DNA of 64,000 nucleotides from Salinicola corii (GCF_008298015.1 NZ_VTPX01000004.1:310001-374000); one strand, 5' to 3'; shown: positions 8,519 to 17,415, counted from the stretch's first letter. Made by a program: numbers and translations. Notes: a model not told the origin generated them from the sequence alone.

Positions 8519-9625
8519 TCAGGGCGATGACGCGTGAAGGATCTCGCCATCGGCGGCGGGGACGCCGTCGCGGATGGCGCGGGAAAAGGCCTCGCTCCCC
8601 GCAGTGTACGGGATCTGCCGGGCGCGCGGATTGATATGGCCCCGTTCGCGCAGGAATTCGAGCGGATGGCTCGTGTCCAGCCCACCGATATCGTAGACGT
8701 ACTCCGGCAGGTAGCCGGAAAGAATCAGCCGGATATCCCTGGGAAGACCGGAGACGATCCTGTCGACCATGTCGAACACGATGGTGGTGCAGTTGCTGGT
8801 CAGGGTGTTGTAGAACTCGGGCGCCCGGCGCAAGCGGCTGGCCTCTTCCAGGTAGGCCAGAAACAGCTCGCGCCGCGCTTCCGGCGATAGCCCGACCCGG
8901 TAGAGATAGACCTCCTCGCCTCTGACGTTGCTGCGAAGGCGCAGGATATCGTTCTCGTCCGCGGCGATCAGGTTGAGCTCGAACTGCTTGAAGAAGCCGC
9001 CGCTGATCGAGAACGCCTCGTTGCGCTCACGCCGGATCTCCACCGAAAACGTCAGATGCCGGCCGTCGGTAAAGCCGAAGCTGACCAGGGTGTGGGCGAT
9101 CGCCGGGCCCATCCAGTAGGAGACGATCATGTCCACCGAGTCGAGCCGCGACAGATCGTACTCGCGGGTCTCCCAGCGGGGGATCGCGGTGGCGGGCGTC
9201 TGCCACTCGAAGTCGCGCACGTTGTGAAGCGTGACCCGGTCGCCGTCACGTTCGACCGAGAGCTGGCGTGCCACGTCCGGCGCCCAGTCGCGATCGTTGC
9301 GGGGTTCGAGACTCTGCCACCAGCTAACCAGGACGACCAGTGTCAGCGTGAACATCAGCCGGATCGCCAGGGCCACACGCGCTCTGCGCGATTGGCGAGG
9401 CGAACCTCGACGGACCTGCCAGGGCGCTATCAACGCCGCCGCGCCGATCAGCACCCATACGGCAATGACGACAACGACGAGCGGGCGCGGCCCCGGCAGC
9501 TCGAAATGCAGCGCCAGCGCGCCCCAGCCGATCACGCCCAGCATCACCACGCCACGCAGCAGCTGACCCACGAACCCCAGCGCTCGTATCACGCCGGTGC
9601 GATGCGAATTCCTGGTCGATCCCAC
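8519..9625 (-). CDS. DUF4105 (Lnb N-terminal-like) inner-membrane protein
   Basis: 368 aa. Three hydrophobic segments in the first 110 residues (about 13-35, 45-67 and 85-107) precede a large domain presumably facing the periplasm. That domain has the DUF4105 pattern, including RRERNEAFSI, FFKQFELNLIAADENDI, VYLYRV and a conserved cysteine in TLTSNCTTIVFDM (about residue 280). Pfam has linked DUF4105 to the Lnb family of lipoprotein N-acyl-transfer enzymes, in which such a cysteine is thought catalytic. Whether this protein acts on lipoproteins is unknown. It is divergent from the FUSC gene and upstream of the DUF2236 gene. Confidence 0.75.
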   Translation of the reverse strand: MGSTRNSHRTGVIRALGFVGQLLRGVVMLGVIGWGALALHFELPGPRPLVVVVIAVWVLIGAAALIAPWQVRRGSPRQSRRARVALAIRLMFTLTLVVLVSWWQSLEPRNDRDWAPDVARQLSVERDGDRVTLHNVRDFEWQTPATAIPRWETREYDLSRLDSVDMIVSYWMGPAIAHTLVSFGFTDGRHLTFSVEIRRERNEAFSISGGFFKQFELNLIAADENDILRLRSNVRGEEVYLYRVGLSPEARRELFLAYLEEASRLRRAPEFYNTLTSNCTTIVFDMVDRIVSGLPRDIRLILSGYLPEYVYDIGGLDTSHPLEFLRERGHINPRARQIPYTAGSEAFSRAIRDGVPAADGEILHASSP

Positions 9626-9694
9626 ACCTTGCCTCTGCTGTCCGGTAAATCCCGATCATGCCCAACTCCGGGATGGGGATAAAGCGGGAAGGCG

Positions 9695-9725
9695 TTGCGG
9701 CCGATAGAGAAAACGACGTTATACT
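9695..9725 (+). promoter_or_regulatory. Possible promoter of the FUSC gene
   Basis: TTGCGG at 9695-9700 and TATACT at 9720-9725 are separated by 19 bases, a long but workable spacer, about 75 bases before the GTG start. This is a weak match in a GC-rich genome where A/T-rich boxes stand out. Confidence 0.3.
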
Positions 9726-9800
9726 AAAGTCTAATGACGGGCGGTTTCTCTGGCCGTCCCGGGCTTCGACGGCTGTTACCGTCATCATCGGCGCGCTATC

Positions 9801-12059
9801 GTGACGCCACGACCCCATTGCGGAGAGACCGAGATTTCCGATTCGTTTTCCCACTCCCTGCGCCAGCTGTGGACGCTCGACAAGTTCGCCTACAGTTTTC
9901 GTGTGTTCCTGGCGTTCAGCGGCGCCATCGCGCTGAGCTGGTCTCAGGACCAGATCGCGCTAGCCATTCCGCTGTTTCTCGGCATCATCGCCAGCGCGCT
10001 CTCCGAGACCGACGACAACTGGGAAGGCCGCGTCCGCGCCCTGCTGGTCACGCTGATCTGCTTTCTGGTCGCTTCGAGCTCGGTGGAACTGCTGTTTCCG
10101 TGGCCGTGGCTGTTTGCGCCCGGCCTGGCGCTGTCGGCGTTTATCTTCATCATGCTTGGTGCCATCGAGCAACGTTATGCCACCATCGCCTCGGCGACGC
10201 TGATCCTCTCGGTCTACTCGATGATCAACATCGAGCAGCACGGTGGCACCACCGATGGCGATTTCTGGCATCAGCCGCTGCTGCTGGTCGGTGGCGCGGC
10301 CTGGTACGGCGCGATCTCGGTCATCTGGTGCGCGCTGTTCTCGCGCCAGCCGGTCAAGCAGAGCATGGCGCAGCTTTATCGGGAACTGGGAGAATATCTG
10401 ATCATCAAGGCGACCCTGTTCGAACCGCTGCGCGGGGTCGACGTGGAGAGCCGACGAGTGGCGCTGGCGCGGCAGAATGGCCGCGTGGTGACCGCGCTCA
10501 ACCAGGCCAAGGAGATGATCTTCCGACGCCTTGAAGGCCAGCGCGGCAGCCGCAAGCTCAACCGCTATCTGCGGCTCTATTTCATCGCCCAGGATATCCA
10601 CGAACGGGTCAGCGCCTCGCACTATCCCTATTCCGCACTCTCGGAAGCCTTTTTTCATCACGACGTGTTGTTTCGCTGCCAGCGGCTGCTCGATCAGCAG
10701 GGTCGCGCCTGCAAACGTCTGGCCAAGGCGCTGTTGCTGCGTCAGCCGTTCGAGCACGGTCAGAGCGAGCAGGCGCTGGAGGATCTGCGGGCCTCGATCG
10801 TCTACCTGCGCGCCCAGCGCAATCCGGCATGGACCCCGCTGCTGCGCTCGCTGCAGGCGCTGGGCCGCAATCTGGCGACACTGGAGGACCAGCTCTCCAG
10901 CGCCCACAACCCGGACGCGGTCGCCGACCAGAAGGACGCCAGTCTGTTCAATCGTTCGCCGCGCAGCTTCAAGGACGCCTGGGAGCGCATCCGGCTCAAC
11001 CTGACGCCGGGTTCGCCGACCTTCCGCCACGCGTTGCGGCTGTCGACCGCGCTGCTGGTAGGGTACGGCGTGCTGCACCTGGTTCACCCGACGCAGGGGT
11101 ACTGGATCCTGCTGACCACGCTGTTCGTGTGTCGGCCCAACTTCGGGGCGACGCGGCGTTTCCTGCGCCAGCGCATCGTCGGCACGGTGCTGGGTCTGGT
11201 GGTGGGCTGGGCCCTGATCAGCCTGTTCCCCGACCCGCTGCTCCAGTCGCTGATCGCGGTGGTCGCCGGGGTCACTTTCTTCGCCAACCGGGAAAAGCAT
11301 TACATCATCGCCACCGCGGCCATCACCACGCTGGTGCTGAGCAGCTTCAATCAGGTCGGTGATGGCTTCGATCTGATCCTGCCGCGGCTGATCGATACGC
11401 TGATCGGCGCCTTCATTTCGGGACTGGCGGTGTTCTTCATCCTGCCGGACTGGCAGGGACGACGACTGCACAAGGTCGCCGCCACCGCACTCACCAACAG
11501 CACGCTCTACCTGCGCGAGATCATCCATCAATACGAAGCCGGCAAGCAGGACGACCTCGCCTACCGACTGGCCCGGCGCAATGCCCACAACGCCGATGCC
11601 GCGCTCTCGACGGTGCTCTCCAACATGCTGCAGGAGCCCGGGCACTACCGGAAGAAGGACGCCGACGAGGGTTTCCGGTTCCTGGTCGTCTCCCACACGC
11701 TGCTGGGGTATCTCTCCGCGCTGGGGGCGCACCGGGGCACGCTGACGCCGAGCGACGCGGATATCGAGATCCATGCCGCCGCCCGCCGTATCGCCGATGG
11801 CTTCGATGCGATCGCCGCGAGTCTGGCCGCTCGTCGGCCGATCCCCGAGCTCCACGACGAGCAGAGTGCGCTGATGGCGATCTTCGAGCAGGAGCCCGCC
11901 ACCGCCCAGGACGATGCCGATGACGAACGGCGTGTGATCCAGACCCAACTGCTGCACATCAGCCGCCAACTGGTGCCGATGAGCGAGGCGGCGGGGCGGT
12001 TGGTCGCACGTCCGGTGGAAACGCCGGGCGAGCGGCAGCAGGCGGCGCAATCATACTGA
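9801..12059 (+). CDS. YccS/YhfK-type FUSC-domain inner-membrane protein
   Basis: 752 aa from a GTG start. The architecture is that of E. coli YccS: about six membrane helices in residues 20-190, a long cytosolic helical stretch (about 190-395) and a second membrane block (about 400-545) of the aromatic-acid-exporter/FUSC type with HPTQGYWILLTTLFVCRPNF and a C-terminal cytosolic region. FUSC proteins resemble AaeB, the hydroxybenzoate efflux pump, but the substrate of YccS is not established. The gene stands alone, divergent from the DUF4105 gene and followed by a long AT-rich gap. The start is less certain than the family because no strong ribosome site precedes the GTG. Confidence 0.85.
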   Translation: MTPRPHCGETEISDSFSHSLRQLWTLDKFAYSFRVFLAFSGAIALSWSQDQIALAIPLFLGIIASALSETDDNWEGRVRALLVTLICFLVASSSVELLFPWPWLFAPGLALSAFIFIMLGAIEQRYATIASATLILSVYSMINIEQHGGTTDGDFWHQPLLLVGGAAWYGAISVIWCALFSRQPVKQSMAQLYRELGEYLIIKATLFEPLRGVDVESRRVALARQNGRVVTALNQAKEMIFRRLEGQRGSRKLNRYLRLYFIAQDIHERVSASHYPYSALSEAFFHHDVLFRCQRLLDQQGRACKRLAKALLLRQPFEHGQSEQALEDLRASIVYLRAQRNPAWTPLLRSLQALGRNLATLEDQLSSAHNPDAVADQKDASLFNRSPRSFKDAWERIRLNLTPGSPTFRHALRLSTALLVGYGVLHLVHPTQGYWILLTTLFVCRPNFGATRRFLRQRIVGTVLGLVVGWALISLFPDPLLQSLIAVVAGVTFFANREKHYIIATAAITTLVLSSFNQVGDGFDLILPRLIDTLIGAFISGLAVFFILPDWQGRRLHKVAATALTNSTLYLREIIHQYEAGKQDDLAYRLARRNAHNADAALSTVLSNMLQEPGHYRKKDADEGFRFLVVSHTLLGYLSALGAHRGTLTPSDADIEIHAAARRIADGFDAIAASLAARRPIPELHDEQSALMAIFEQEPATAQDDADDERRVIQTQLLHISRQLVPMSEAAGRLVARPVETPGERQQAAQSY

Positions 12060-12167
12060 AGAGCGACAACCGGCGGGTCGATAGTCACATGTCTCACAAC
12101 CCTTTGTGGCTAAACACTTCTGCTTTCAGCCACTCGCCGGGATCAAGGTCAGCAGGTGCCATGAACG

Positions 12168-12187
12168 CCCCCCCCCCCTTTTTTTTT
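12168..12187. repeat. Homopolymer double run, 11 C then 9 T
   Basis: Eleven C followed directly by nine T, about 195 bases before the DeoR gene. Runs of this length slip easily during replication, so this could be a variable-length site; it could equally be a read or assembly error, since such runs are hard to sequence. Confidence 0.9.
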
Positions 12188-12310
12188 AACAAAAATTACC
12201 AAAAATTTGTTAAAAAGTCAGTGGTTTAACTAATTTCCGGGCCATATCTCATACTAAAAGATAATGCTGCGGTCTTTGACTTCAAGAATTTCGCTGCCGA
12301 AGATGAACCC

Positions 12311-12347
12311 ATGGTAATTAACGTTAATTTTTAACGTTAATTACCAT
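12311..12347. promoter_or_regulatory. Perfect palindrome, probable operator of the DeoR-type regulator
   Basis: Two 17-base arms, ATGGTAATTAACGTTAA and its exact reverse complement, flank a TTT spacer. Each arm also contains the self-complementary decamer TTAACGTTAA, so a dimer could bind each half and a tetramer the whole. The palindrome ends 34 bases before the start of the adjacent DeoR gene, the usual place for an autoregulatory site. It is too AT-rich and lacks a following T run, so it is not a terminator. Confidence 0.6.
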
Positions 12348-12381
12348 AAAGGTTTTATCTGCTAGAAGGTGAAATTAGCTC

Positions 12382-13194
12382 GTGATACCCACTCAAAGAC
12401 GCGACTATCTGCTGGAATTGCTTGATCGGCGGACCGTGCTGACCATCAACGAGTTGACCGAATTGCTCGGGGTGTCTCATATGACGGTGCGCCGCGATAT
12501 CGCCCAGCTCGAACAGGAGGGTCGGGTGCTATCGGTCTCCGGTGGCGTTCGGCTGGCTGCGCGGTTTCGGCATGAGCCTGCCTGGCAGGAGAAGGCTTCT
12601 GCCAATATCGGTCATAAGGAAGCGATTGCCCGGCGAGCGGCCGCCATGATTCACGATGGCATGTCGATCTATCTTGATGCCGGCACTACTACCTTCGCCA
12701 TGGCGTGTCTGCTCACCGAGCACAACGCTCTTTCGGTAGTCACCAACAACTTTCACATCTCGGCACTGCTGGCGCAGTATCCTCATATTGACCTCTTTCA
12801 TACCGGCGGACGCGTTAATCACGAGAACTATTCAGCGGTCGGTCCGTCGGTGGTGGAATTTCTGCGCCAGGTCAACGTCGATATTGCCTTTCTCAGCAGC
12901 AGCTCCTGGCATCTCGAACGCGGCGTGACCACGCCGAATGAGTCGAAGATCCTGATCAAGCAACAGCTATTGCAGATTGCTTCCAAGAGTGTGCTGGTGG
13001 CCGACAGTTCCAAGTACGGCCGTTTCGGCATGTTCCGTGCCTGTGCGTTGGAGGATGTCGACTTGATCGTCACCGACGACGGCCTGGCCGCTTTCGATCG
13101 CGAAGCAATCATCGAGCGCGACATCGCACTCGAAACGGTGCCGATTACCGCCTCAGAGATGGCCGATGAGCCGAAGGAGGTTCCATGGCTCTGA
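12382..13194 (+). CDS. DeoR-family regulator of acid-sugar catabolism (YgbI-like)
   Basis: 270 aa from a GTG start with GAAGGTG a short distance upstream. The N-terminal DeoR helix-turn-helix (about residues 5-55, RRDYLLELLDRRTVLTINEL and SHMTVRRDIAQLE) precedes the sugar-phosphate-sensing DeoR C-terminal domain (about 75-235) with YLDAGTTTFAMA, VVTNN and ADSSKYG. The gene overlaps otnK by ten bases, so it belongs to the same operon. In E. coli the DeoR protein YgbI neighbours the equivalent kinase and decarboxylase genes, making a YgbI-like role likely. The inducer is probably a phosphorylated intermediate of the pathway. Confidence 0.85.
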   Translation: MIPTQRRDYLLELLDRRTVLTINELTELLGVSHMTVRRDIAQLEQEGRVLSVSGGVRLAARFRHEPAWQEKASANIGHKEAIARRAAAMIHDGMSIYLDAGTTTFAMACLLTEHNALSVVTNNFHISALLAQYPHIDLFHTGGRVNHENYSAVGPSVVEFLRQVNVDIAFLSSSSWHLERGVTTPNESKILIKQQLLQIASKSVLVADSSKYGRFGMFRACALEDVDLIVTDDGLAAFDREAIIERDIALETVPITASEMADEPKEVPWL

Positions 13195-14432
13195 TCGGAT
13201 GTATTGCCGACGATTTTACCGGCGGCACGGACCTGGCCAATAACCTGGTCAAAAGCGGCTTTCGTACCGTCCAGACCATCGGCGTACCGGATACAGCACC
13301 TGAGGACGTCGACGCCATCGTGGTGGCGCTGAAGTCACGCAGCATTCCGGCAGCCGACGCGGTACGCCAATCGCTTGAAGCGCTGACATGGCTACAGACG
13401 CAGGGCTGCGAGAAGTTTTACTTCAAGTACTGCTCGACCTTCGATTCGACCGCGAAGGGCAACATCGGACCCGTGGCCGAGGCGCTAATGGCCGCGCTGG
13501 GCTGCGACGCTACTCTGTTCTGTCCCGCCTTCCCGGCCACCGGTCGCACCGTCTATCACGGCTATCTGTTTGTCGGCGATGTGCTGCTCAACGAAAGCGG
13601 CATGGAGCATCACCCGCTCAATCCGATGACGGATGCCAGCCTCGCCCGCTGGCTCGATGCCCAGACCCGTGGCCGGGTCGGCGTGCTGGGCGCTGATGTG
13701 ATCAAACGCGGCGAGCAGGCTACCCGCCGACAGCTCGCGGCGCTGCGTGACGCGGGGCATACGCTGATCGTCACCGATACCCTGCGCGATGCCCATCTGA
13801 CCACCATCGCGTTGGCCAGCCGCGACATGCCGCTGGTGACCGGCGGCTCCGGACTGGCGCTGGGACTGGGCGCGCTGTATTCGGCGCCGACCAGCGAGGT
13901 CGCCGCCCTGCCCGAGGCCGGCGGCGGCGCGCTGATCCTCGCCGGAAGCGCCTCGAATCGCACCCGCGAGCAGATCGAACATGCCCGTCAGCACATGCCC
14001 ATCCGGGCGCTCGACCCGGAAGCGCTGCACCGGGACTTCAGCGCCACGCTCGATGCGATCGAGCAGTGGGCAGTGCCCCGGCTCGGCAGCCCCCTGCTGA
14101 TCCACAGTGACACCCGTCCGGAAATCGTGCGAAAGGCGCAGCAGAGCCTGGGCGTCGAAGCCTCCGGAGCGCTGGTCGAACGCGCGCTGGCCGAACTCGC
14201 CACCCGACTGGTCGAACACGACATCGGTCGGCTGATCGTCGCCGGCGGCGAAACCTCAGGGGCCATCGTACGCGCGCTGGGCATTGGCAGCCAGCGTATC
14301 GGCCCCGAAATCGACCCCGGCGTGCCCTGGACGTGGACCGAGTCCGACTTCGGGCCGCTGCATATGGCGCTCAAATCCGGCAATTTCGGCGCCCCCGACA
14401 TGTTTACCCGTGCCTGGGAGATCATCGAATGA
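13185..14432 (+). CDS. otnK: 3-oxo-tetronate kinase family (OtnK, former DUF1537)
   Basis: 415 aa. The N-terminal sugar-binding domain starts with IGCIADDFTGGTDLANNL (residues about 3-20) and contains FYFKYCSTFDSTAKGNIG. The C-terminal nucleotide-binding domain carries TGGSGLALGLG (about 223-233) and GGETSGAIVRALGI (about 353-366). OtnK proteins phosphorylate 3-oxo-tetronates at O4 with ATP. A consensus AAGGAGG lies five bases before the ATG, itself inside the DeoR gene. The stop overlaps the start of otnC (ATGA). Chain length of the natural substrate cannot be read from sequence, because the accompanying dehydrogenase is not the usual one. Confidence 0.85.
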   Translation: MALIGCIADDFTGGTDLANNLVKSGFRTVQTIGVPDTAPEDVDAIVVALKSRSIPAADAVRQSLEALTWLQTQGCEKFYFKYCSTFDSTAKGNIGPVAEALMAALGCDATLFCPAFPATGRTVYHGYLFVGDVLLNESGMEHHPLNPMTDASLARWLDAQTRGRVGVLGADVIKRGEQATRRQLAALRDAGHTLIVTDTLRDAHLTTIALASRDMPLVTGGSGLALGLGALYSAPTSEVAALPEAGGGALILAGSASNRTREQIEHARQHMPIRALDPEALHRDFSATLDAIEQWAVPRLGSPLLIHSDTRPEIVRKAQQSLGVEASGALVERALAELATRLVEHDIGRLIVAGGETSGAIVRALGIGSQRIGPEIDPGVPWTWTESDFGPLHMALKSGNFGAPDMFTRAWEIIE

Positions 14433-15073
14433 ACGAACACACCCTGCGCCAGCGTCTGGTCACGCTCGGCAAGCGGCTCTATGACCGCGGCCTCAGCCCC
14501 GGCACCAGCGGCAACCTCAGCGTGCGGCTGGAAGACGGCTGGCTGACCACGCCGACCAACTCCTGCATGGGCGAGCTCAACGCCGACGAGATTTCAAAAC
14601 TCGACTGGGAGGGCAACGTCATTTCGGGCAGCAAGCCCAGCAAGGAGTACTTCTTTCACCTCGCCTACTACAAGAACCGTCCCCAGGCGCAGGCGATCGT
14701 CCATCTGCACTCCACCTATTCGAGTGCGGTGTCCTGCCTGAAGAATTTGGATGACAAAAGCATCCTGCCACCGATCACGCCGTATTTCGTGATGCGCATC
14801 GGTCAGCTGCCGCTGGTGCCCTATCGCCGTCCGGGCGATGCGCGCCTCGGCGACGACGTCGCCCGGCTGGCGCCGCACTACAGCTCGCTGATGCTGGCCA
14901 ACCATGGCCCGATCGTCACCGGCAGGGACTTCGACTCGACCGTCAGCGCCGCCGAGGAACTCGAAGAGACCGCCCGACTGTTTCTGCTGTTGCACGGCCA
15001 CGAGTATCGCGTGCTGGACGACGCCGCGATCGACGAGCTGCGCGAGCACTTCGGCGTGCAGTGGGAAAGCTGA
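14429..15073 (+). CDS. otnC: 3-oxo-tetronate 4-phosphate decarboxylase family (OtnC), class II aldolase fold
   Basis: 214 aa from the ATG at 14429, overlapping the otnK stop. It is a class II aldolase/adducin-fold protein with the expected zinc ligands in IVHLHSTYS (about residues 91-99) and a later histidine in PY/ANHGP (about 157). GLSPGTSGNLSVR near residue 22 is the phosphate-binding loop, and PSKEYFFH provides the acidic position. OtnC decarboxylates 3-oxo-tetronate 4-phosphate to dihydroxyacetone phosphate and CO2. It works directly after OtnK. About 70 bases with a short GGCGCC repeat separate it from the dehydrogenase gene. Confidence 0.85.
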   Translation: MNEHTLRQRLVTLGKRLYDRGLSPGTSGNLSVRLEDGWLTTPTNSCMGELNADEISKLDWEGNVISGSKPSKEYFFHLAYYKNRPQAQAIVHLHSTYSSAVSCLKNLDDKSILPPITPYFVMRIGQLPLVPYRRPGDARLGDDVARLAPHYSSLMLANHGPIVTGRDFDSTVSAAEELEETARLFLLLHGHEYRVLDDAAIDELREHFGVQWES

Positions 15074-15146
15074 ATACCCGATACCCCATTGATCGGCCGG
15101 ATCGCCGGTCGCGGCGCCTGCGGCGCCACCATTGAAGGAGTTAGAG

Positions 15147-16076
15147 ATGAGTCATGTTGCCATTATCGGTGCCGGCCTGGTCGGTCGCGGCTGGTCGGTC
15201 GTCTTTGCCCGCGGCGGCTACGACGTGGTGCTGTTTGATACCGTGGCCGACGTGTTACCCCGCGCCCGGGAGCTAATCGGCCAGACGCTCAAGGATCTCG
15301 CCGCCAACGCGCTGCTCGATGAAGCGCCGGAGACCATCCTCGCCCGGGTCAGTACCAGCAGCGATCTGGCTCAGGCGCTGGACGGCGCGATCTATGTCCA
15401 GGAGAACGTGCCCGAAACGGTCGAGGTCAAACGTGCGGTGTTCACCCAGCTCGATGAGCTCGCCGCGCCCGAGTCCATTCTCGCCAGTTCGACTTCTGGG
15501 ATTACCGCCTCCAGCTTCACCGAGACGCTTGCTCATCGTGAACGCTGCCTGGTCTCGCACCCCGTCAATCCGCCGTCGCTGATCCCGCTGGTAGAGCTGA
15601 TTCCCGCGCCCTGGACCAGCGATGAGGTGGTGCAGCGCACCCGCGCGCTGATGGACGAGGTCGGCCAGTCGCCGATCGTGCTCAACAAGGAGGTGGCCGG
15701 ATTTGCCGTCAACCGTCTGCAGGGCGCCCTGCTCAACGAGGCCTTTGCGCTGATCGAGGATGGCGTGATTAGCGTCGAGGATCTCGATCGCGTGGTCAGT
15801 GACGGTCTCGGCGCCCGCTGGTTCTTCATGGGACCGATCGAAACCATCGATCTCAACGCGCCGGGAGGCGTACGCGACTATCTCGGACGTTACGGCCTCA
15901 TGTACAAGCAAGTCGCCGAGGACACCCGTCCGCGCGGCTACAGCGAGGCCCTGATCGACCAACTGGAACACGCGCGCCAGCAGATCCTGCCTATCGATCA
16001 GCGCGATGCGCGCATGGCCTGGCGCGACCGTTATCTGGTCGGTCTGGCCGCGCACAAGAAGCAGCGCAGCTCCTGA
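15147..16076 (+). CDS. Lambda-crystallin/L-gulonate-3-dehydrogenase-type NAD-dependent dehydrogenase
   Basis: 309 aa from the ATG at 15147, with AAGGAG six bases upstream; a TTG start 15 bases earlier is possible but poor. IIGAGLVGRGWSVVFARGGY (residues about 5-24) is the NAD site of 3-hydroxyacyl-CoA-dehydrogenase-fold proteins. The catalytic segment is LVSHPVNPPSLIPLVEL, and GFAVNRLQGALLNEAF starts the helical domain. The closest family is CRYL1/L-gulonate 3-dehydrogenase, which oxidises the C3 hydroxyl of aldonic acids. Placed between otnC and the permease, it should make the 3-oxo acid used by OtnK. It replaces the LtnD-type dehydrogenase found with OtnK/OtnC in E. coli. Confidence 0.8.
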   Translation: MSHVAIIGAGLVGRGWSVVFARGGYDVVLFDTVADVLPRARELIGQTLKDLAANALLDEAPETILARVSTSSDLAQALDGAIYVQENVPETVEVKRAVFTQLDELAAPESILASSTSGITASSFTETLAHRERCLVSHPVNPPSLIPLVELIPAPWTSDEVVQRTRALMDEVGQSPIVLNKEVAGFAVNRLQGALLNEAFALIEDGVISVEDLDRVVSDGLGARWFFMGPIETIDLNAPGGVRDYLGRYGLMYKQVAEDTRPRGYSEALIDQLEHARQQILPIDQRDARMAWRDRYLVGLAAHKKQRSS

Positions 16077-16235
16077 TACGGCGGTCGGCGCCTGATTGTC
16101 CGGTGCCGGCCACCCGAATACCCGACCGAAGTTCAGCATGTTCCGAGTGAATACCCCTGGGACATGGGGCCGGTATGCCCGGAACTCTGGTCTTCCCTCA
16201 ATCGTCAGCATCACCAACAACCCACGAGACAGCCC

Positions 16236-17273
16236 ATGAATATTCTCGGTGCGATTGAAAAGGTCCCCGGCGGCATCATGGTCATCCCGCTGCTGATGGG
16301 CGCGACCGTCAATACCTTCTTTCCCGGTCTGCTCGAGATCGGTGGCTTTACCCAGGCCCTGTTCAAGGAGGGCGCGCTGCCGGTCATCGGCGCCTTCCTG
16401 TTCTGCATGGGCGCGCAGATCCCGATCCGCGCCACCGGTCCGATCGCGGAGAAGGGCTTTGCTATCTTGATCGGCAAGCTGCTGGCCGGCGTGCTGATCG
16501 CGCTGATCGCCGCGTTTCTGATGCCATCGGGCACGCTGCTGGCGCTGACCCCGCTGGCGATCGTCGCCGCCATGACCAACTCCAACAGCGGCCTCTACGT
16601 GGCCTTGACCGAGCAGTTCGGCAACACCACCGACAAGGGCGCGGTATCGGTCATTGCCCTCAATGACGGACCCTTCCTGACCCTGCTGGTACTGGGTGCA
16701 GCGGGGCTGGCGTCGATTCCCGTGCTGACCTTCATTGGCGTGGTGACACCGATTGTGCTGGGCTTCATCCTCGGCAATCTCGATGATAACCTGCGCCGCT
16801 TCCTCGCCCCCGGCCAGCGCATTCTGATCCCGTTCTTTGCCTTTCCGCTGGGTGCCGGTATCGATTTCAGCACCCTGCTGAAGGCGGGTCTGCCCGGCAT
16901 CCTGCTGGGGCTGCTGACACTGGTGGTCTCTGGCGGTGGCGCCATGCTGCTGCTCAGCCTAGTGCATCGCGTCCGCCGACGGCCGCTGCACAGGCGCAAC
17001 CTCATCTCCGGCGCCTGTGAATCCTCCACCGCCGGTGCCGCCGTGGCCACGCCTGCGGTGGTTGCCGCCGCCGACCCGGCCTACCGGGCCATCGAGGCCG
17101 CCGCTACCGCTCAGGTGGCCGGCTCGGTGGTCACCACCGCGTTTCTCACCCCGGTGCTGGCGCTGCTGATCTATCGCTGGCAGATGAAACGGGGCATCGA
17201 TCCGCAGCGGGAGTTTGAAGAGGACCACTCGAAGGGAAAGTCAACTGACGCTGAACCAATCACCGATGCTTGA
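16236..17273 (+). CDS. kdgT: KdgT-family permease (2-keto-3-deoxygluconate:H+ symporter family)
   Basis: 345 aa from the ATG at 16236; an open frame extends to 16164 without a credible ribosome site. The start KVPGGIMVIPLLMGATVNTF, the AAMTNSNSGLYVALTEQFG segment (about residues 108-126) and CESSTAGAAVATPAVVA (about 260-276) are family hallmarks. Ten or so membrane helices are visible. The family imports 2-keto-3-deoxygluconate, but here the operon context predicts a sugar acid oxidised at C3. The C-terminal 25 residues are charged and cytosolic. It is the last gene of the DeoR-otnK-otnC unit; recG converges from the other strand 142 bases away. Confidence 0.85.
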   Translation: MNILGAIEKVPGGIMVIPLLMGATVNTFFPGLLEIGGFTQALFKEGALPVIGAFLFCMGAQIPIRATGPIAEKGFAILIGKLLAGVLIALIAAFLMPSGTLLALTPLAIVAAMTNSNSGLYVALTEQFGNTTDKGAVSVIALNDGPFLTLLVLGAAGLASIPVLTFIGVVTPIVLGFILGNLDDNLRRFLAPGQRILIPFFAFPLGAGIDFSTLLKAGLPGILLGLLTLVVSGGGAMLLLSLVHRVRRRPLHRRNLISGACESSTAGAAVATPAVVAAADPAYRAIEAAATAQVAGSVVTTAFLTPVLALLIYRWQMKRGIDPQREFEEDHSKGKSTDAEPITDA

Positions 17274-17415
17274 ACCCGATGTGTATGGGGGCACCGCTAA
17301 TGTGCGCTGTTTCTCTATCCGCGCTGATTGATCGCTCAACATCGACCGGATACACGAAGGGGAACAGGGGCTCGTCGCAGGGCGGTAGAGTTGGGTTGAT
17401 TCGCTGGCCGAAACT

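Larger units (their letters stand above)
12060..12381. other. 322-base AT-rich intergenic control region
   Basis: No coding frame is apparent. It contains, in order, a homopolymer double run (12168-12187), an inverted repeat TTAACAAA/TTTGTTAA (12186-12213) and a large AT-rich palindrome (12311-12347), then the GTG start of the DeoR-type gene. It is strikingly AT-rich compared with its flanks, as expected for a regulatory region. Confidence 0.7.

Noticed and set aside
9960-12050. Minus-strand frame of about 700 codons opposite the FUSC gene
   Set aside because: Low-complexity charged composition and full overlap with a recognisable membrane protein.
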